The notes under the pieces were generated by a model. It ran no database searches, had not been told where the DNA came from, and saw only the letters and a list, made by a program, of their open reading frames with translations. Positions 32,079 through 33,990 of a stretch of DNA of 33,990 nt are shown in pieces. The stretch is from Bacillota bacterium. Lineage in GTDB: Bacteria > Bacillota > Bacilli > Calditerricolales > Calditerricolaceae. The stretch covers positions 1 through 33,990 of the forward strand of contig PKQU01000001.1 of the NCBI GenBank assembly GCA_017577925.1, written 5' to 3'. Made by a program: the position numbers and the translations under genes. The first letter of the stretch is position 1, and each line of letters begins with the position of its first letter.

Positions 32079-33491
32079 ATGGTCGTCGGAGAGTTCACGC
32101 TCGAGGCGGATGTTCTGGTCATCGGCGGCGGACCGGGCGGGTACGTGGCGGCCATTCGCGCCGCCCAGCTGGGCAAAAGCGTCACCCTGGTGGAGCGGGA
32201 CAAGCTGGGCGGCGTCTGCCTCAATGTCGGCTGTATCCCCTCCAAAGCCCTCATCTCCGCGGCGAGCACCTACGAGCGCGTCAAACGCGGCAGCGAGATG
32301 GGCATCGTGGCGGAAAACGTCACCCTGGACTTTGCCAAGGTGCAGGCGTGGAAGCAGGGCGTGGTGGACAAGCTGACCGGCGGTGTGGCCAGCCTGCTGA
32401 AGGGCAACAAGGTTCAGGTGGTGAAAGGGGAAGCCCTGTTCGTCAACGAGCGCGAGGTGCGTGTCATCAACGGCTACGAGGCGAACCGCTACCGGTTCAA
32501 CCACTGCATCATCGCCACCGGATCGCGACCGGTGGAGCTGAAGACGTTGCCCTTCGGCAAGCGCGTCCTCTCCTCCACGGAAGCCCTGTCGCTGGAGGAG
32601 GTGCCGAAGCGCCTCGTCGTCGTCGGCGGCGGGTATATCGGCGTCGAGTTGGGCACGGCCTACGCCAAGTTCGGGTCCCAGGTGACGATCGTCGAGGGTC
32701 TCGATTCTATTCTGTCGGCCTTTGACAAAGAACTGGTCCGCTACGTCGAGCGCAAGCTGAAGAAGCTCGGCGTCAAGGTGCTGACGAAGGCCCTGGCCAA
32801 GGGCGTCGAGGAGAAGGAGGACGGCGTTGTCGTTACCGTCGAGGTCGGCGGCAAGGAGCAGAAGCTGGAGGCCGACTACGTCCTCGTCACCGTCGGCCGC
32901 CGTCCGAACACCGACGAGCTGGGCCTCGAGGCTATCGGCATTGCCGTGGACGAGCGCGGCCTGATCCCGGTTGACCGGCAGGGCCGCACGAAGGTGCCGC
33001 ACATCTTCGCCATTGGCGATGTTGTGGCCGGCCCAGCCCTGGCCCACAAGGCCTCCTACGAAGGGAAGGTAGCGGCCGAGGCGATCGCCGGCCTGCCCAG
33101 CGAGGTTGATTACACGGCGATCCCGTCGGTGGTCTTCTCCGATCCGGAAATCGCCGCCGTGGGCCTCACCGAGGCCGAGGCGAAAGAACAGGGCTACGAG
33201 GTGGCGGTGGGCAAGTTTCCCTTCGCGGCGAACGGCCGCGCCCTGTCGCTTCTCGAGGCCGAAGGGTTTGTCAAGGTGGTGGCCGACAAGGCATCCGGCC
33301 TCGTCCTCGGTGTGCAGATCGTCGGCCCCGAGGCGTCGGACCTCATTGCCGAGGCGGCGCTGGCCGTCGAGATGGGGGCGACGCTGGAGGACATCGCCCT
33401 CACCATCCACGCCCATCCGACCCTCGGCGAGACGATGATGGAAGCGGCCGAGGTGGCCCTGGGGCACGGGATCCACGTACTGACCAAGTGA
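32079..33491 (+). CDS. pdhD: Dihydrolipoamide dehydrogenase E3
   Basis: FAD enzyme that reoxidises the lipoyl groups with NAD+. The FAD motif is VLVIGGGPGGYVAAI, the redox disulfide C47-LNVG-C52, the NAD motif VVVGGGYIGVELG, the second FAD motif IFAIGDVVAGP, and the C-terminal base in HAHPTLGETMMEAA. Length 470 residues. ATG 32079 lies two bases after the pdhC stop with GGAGG inside pdhC. It ends the operon; the same E3 may serve other 2-oxo acid complexes. Confidence 0.96.
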   Translation: MVVGEFTLEADVLVIGGGPGGYVAAIRAAQLGKSVTLVERDKLGGVCLNVGCIPSKALISAASTYERVKRGSEMGIVAENVTLDFAKVQAWKQGVVDKLTGGVASLLKGNKVQVVKGEALFVNEREVRVINGYEANRYRFNHCIIATGSRPVELKTLPFGKRVLSSTEALSLEEVPKRLVVVGGGYIGVELGTAYAKFGSQVTIVEGLDSILSAFDKELVRYVERKLKKLGVKVLTKALAKGVEEKEDGVVVTVEVGGKEQKLEADYVLVTVGRRPNTDELGLEAIGIAVDERGLIPVDRQGRTKVPHIFAIGDVVAGPALAHKASYEGKVAAEAIAGLPSEVDYTAIPSVVFSDPEIAAVGLTEAEAKEQGYEVAVGKFPFAANGRALSLLEAEGFVKVVADKASGLVLGVQIVGPEASDLIAEAALAVEMGATLEDIALTIHAHPTLGETMMEAAEVALGHGIHVLTK

Positions 33492-33499
33492 CGTGTAAC

Positions 33500-33541
33500 C
33501 ACAGCCGGTCTTGCTACGGCAAGGCCGGCCTGTGTATTTTT
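33500..33541 (+). terminator. Terminator of pdhABCD
   Basis: CACAGCCGGTCTTGC pairs with GCAAGGCCGGCCTGTG (one bulge, one mismatch) around TACG, followed by TATTTTT. Confidence 0.8.
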
Positions 33542-33578
33542 GCACGTTGCATGGTGTGCACGCGGCAAGAGAGGGCTT

Positions 33579-33613
33579 AAAAAAATGCCCGCGCGGTATA
33601 TGATGCGCGGGGC
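33579..33613 (-). terminator. Terminator of the AT-rich minus-strand genes
   Basis: On the minus strand GCCCCGCGC (33613-33605) pairs with GCGCGGGC (33594-33587) with one bulge, followed by ATTTTTTTAAG. It lies 36 bases past the stop of the 36-residue gene. Confidence 0.75.
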
Positions 33614-33648
33614 TTGTGGACATAATTGAGCAGAAGATCATTGCAATA

Positions 33649-33759
33649 CTATTTTTTGGATAGCATCAAGAGAATTTTAACTAATAAACCTACAACAACA
33701 ACTGTTACTGCAAGAATTACAAGTCCCATACCATGATATATGGCAGTACCGATCTCCAT
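33649..33759 (-). CDS. Small membrane peptide, 36 residues
   Basis: ATG 33759 follows TAGGAGGAATACTT, a strong ribosome site. The product is MEIGTAIYHGMGLVILAVTV, then more hydrophobic residues (VVVGLLVKILLMLSKK), one transmembrane helix with a basic end. It is AT-rich (about 30 percent GC in one line), unlike the rest of the window. It resembles the first helix of OadG-type or holin-like small proteins only superficially; I do not recognise it. It lies 21 bases after the stop of the partial exported gene and is probably co-transcribed with it. Confidence 0.7.
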   Translation of the reverse strand: MEIGTAIYHGMGLVILAVTVVVVGLLVKILLMLSKK

Positions 33760-33780
33760 AAGTATTCCTCCTAAAGGGAT

Positions 33781-33990
33781 CTAGTAGTTGGCTGAAGAAT
33801 AATATTTGTCATTCCCAACGTGCAATTTTAGCCTAAATGTAGTCGAATAGTAACCTCCTGGAGACGTTCCCACCCATTCTAAAGTTGCATAAGCAGGACC
33901 AGAAAGATTTTCCTGTGCTTTATTTACTCTAAAAGATGTAACTGAGTAAGATCCGACCATACTTATGGACCAGTCGTAAACACTACTGAT
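33781..33990 (-). CDS. C-terminal part of an exported-like protein (5' beyond window)
   Basis: An open frame from the window edge to TAG (33783-33781), 69 residues, read on the minus strand. It is rich in Ser, Thr, Tyr and Gly with alternating strand-like segments (VYDWSISMVGSYSVTSFRV, YATLEWVGTSPGGYYSTTF, LKLHVGNDKYYSSANY), like a secreted beta-sandwich or toxin-like protein. AT-rich composition suggests transfer. The family is not recognised, and the N terminus and any signal peptide lie outside the window. Confidence 0.6.
   Translation of the reverse strand: MSSVYDWSISMVGSYSVTSFRVNKAQENLSGPAYATLEWVGTSPGGYYSTTFRLKLHVGNDKYYSSANY

Noticed and set aside
31983-33641. 552-codon open frame antisense to pdhD
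   Set aside because: Shadow of pdhD with the same biased composition; it also runs across the pdh terminator.

Overview
The window is high-GC bacterial DNA with the gene content of a Bacillales chromosome. A complete comGA-GG operon followed by shikimate kinase and yqzE, a ylbA/ylbF/ylbG group, a YkuS-like UPF0180 protein, a YhcN/YlaJ sporulation lipoprotein, a ywfO-like HD protein, a T-box leader, strong AGGAGG ribosome sites and many GTG/TTG starts all point to Firmicutes. The high GC, with Bacillus-like gene pairs, suggests a thermophilic high-GC Bacillaceae (Calditerricola-like); that placement is inference. I see no insertion sequence, CRISPR array or rRNA.

Layout. 1-2234: two TPR proteins. 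2197-4199: queD-queE-queC (preQ0 synthesis). 4420-5697: HD-domain phosphohydrolase. 5840-5974 (-): a 44-residue membrane protein. 6143-7006: phosphatidylserine decarboxylase. 7060-11883: divergent NAD module, a cysteine desulfurase (-) facing nadB-nadC-nadA (+), with a 22-bp palindrome over both promoters that looks like a NiaR operator. 12020-14451 (-): ilvE, an isoleucine T-box leader and an ACT-less threonine ammonia-lyase. 14614-16670: nuclease lipoprotein, His-rich exported protein, ylbF, ylbG. 16743-17302 (-): ylbA-like gene and tRNA-Gln. 17445-22653: comGA-GG, aroK, yqzE, ykuS-like gene. 22846-24655: unknown helical protein, ccdA (-), YhcN-like lipoprotein. 24746-26151 (-): an HTH-TPR regulator of the NprR/PlcR (RRNPP) type, coupled by an ATGA overlap to a 39-residue secreted-peptide gene. 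26416-28418 (-): YbjQ-like protein, esterase, lipB. 28620-33491: pdhA-B-C-D. 33579-33990 (-): an AT-rich end with a 36-residue membrane peptide and the 3' part of an exported protein.

The genes form working sets: 7-deazaguanine synthesis; de novo NAD with its Fe-S sulfur source; branched-chain amino acids under RNA control; competence pseudopilus together with the YlbF factor that acts on competence and sporulation; and pyruvate dehydrogenase divergent from the octanoyltransferase that starts lipoylation of its E2. The most promising undescribed item is the regulator-propeptide pair at 24746-26151, a likely peptide quorum-sensing system with a palindrome at its own promoter. The 39-residue gene, the 36- and 44-residue membrane proteins, and the partial exported gene at the right edge are short or truncated and easy to overlook.
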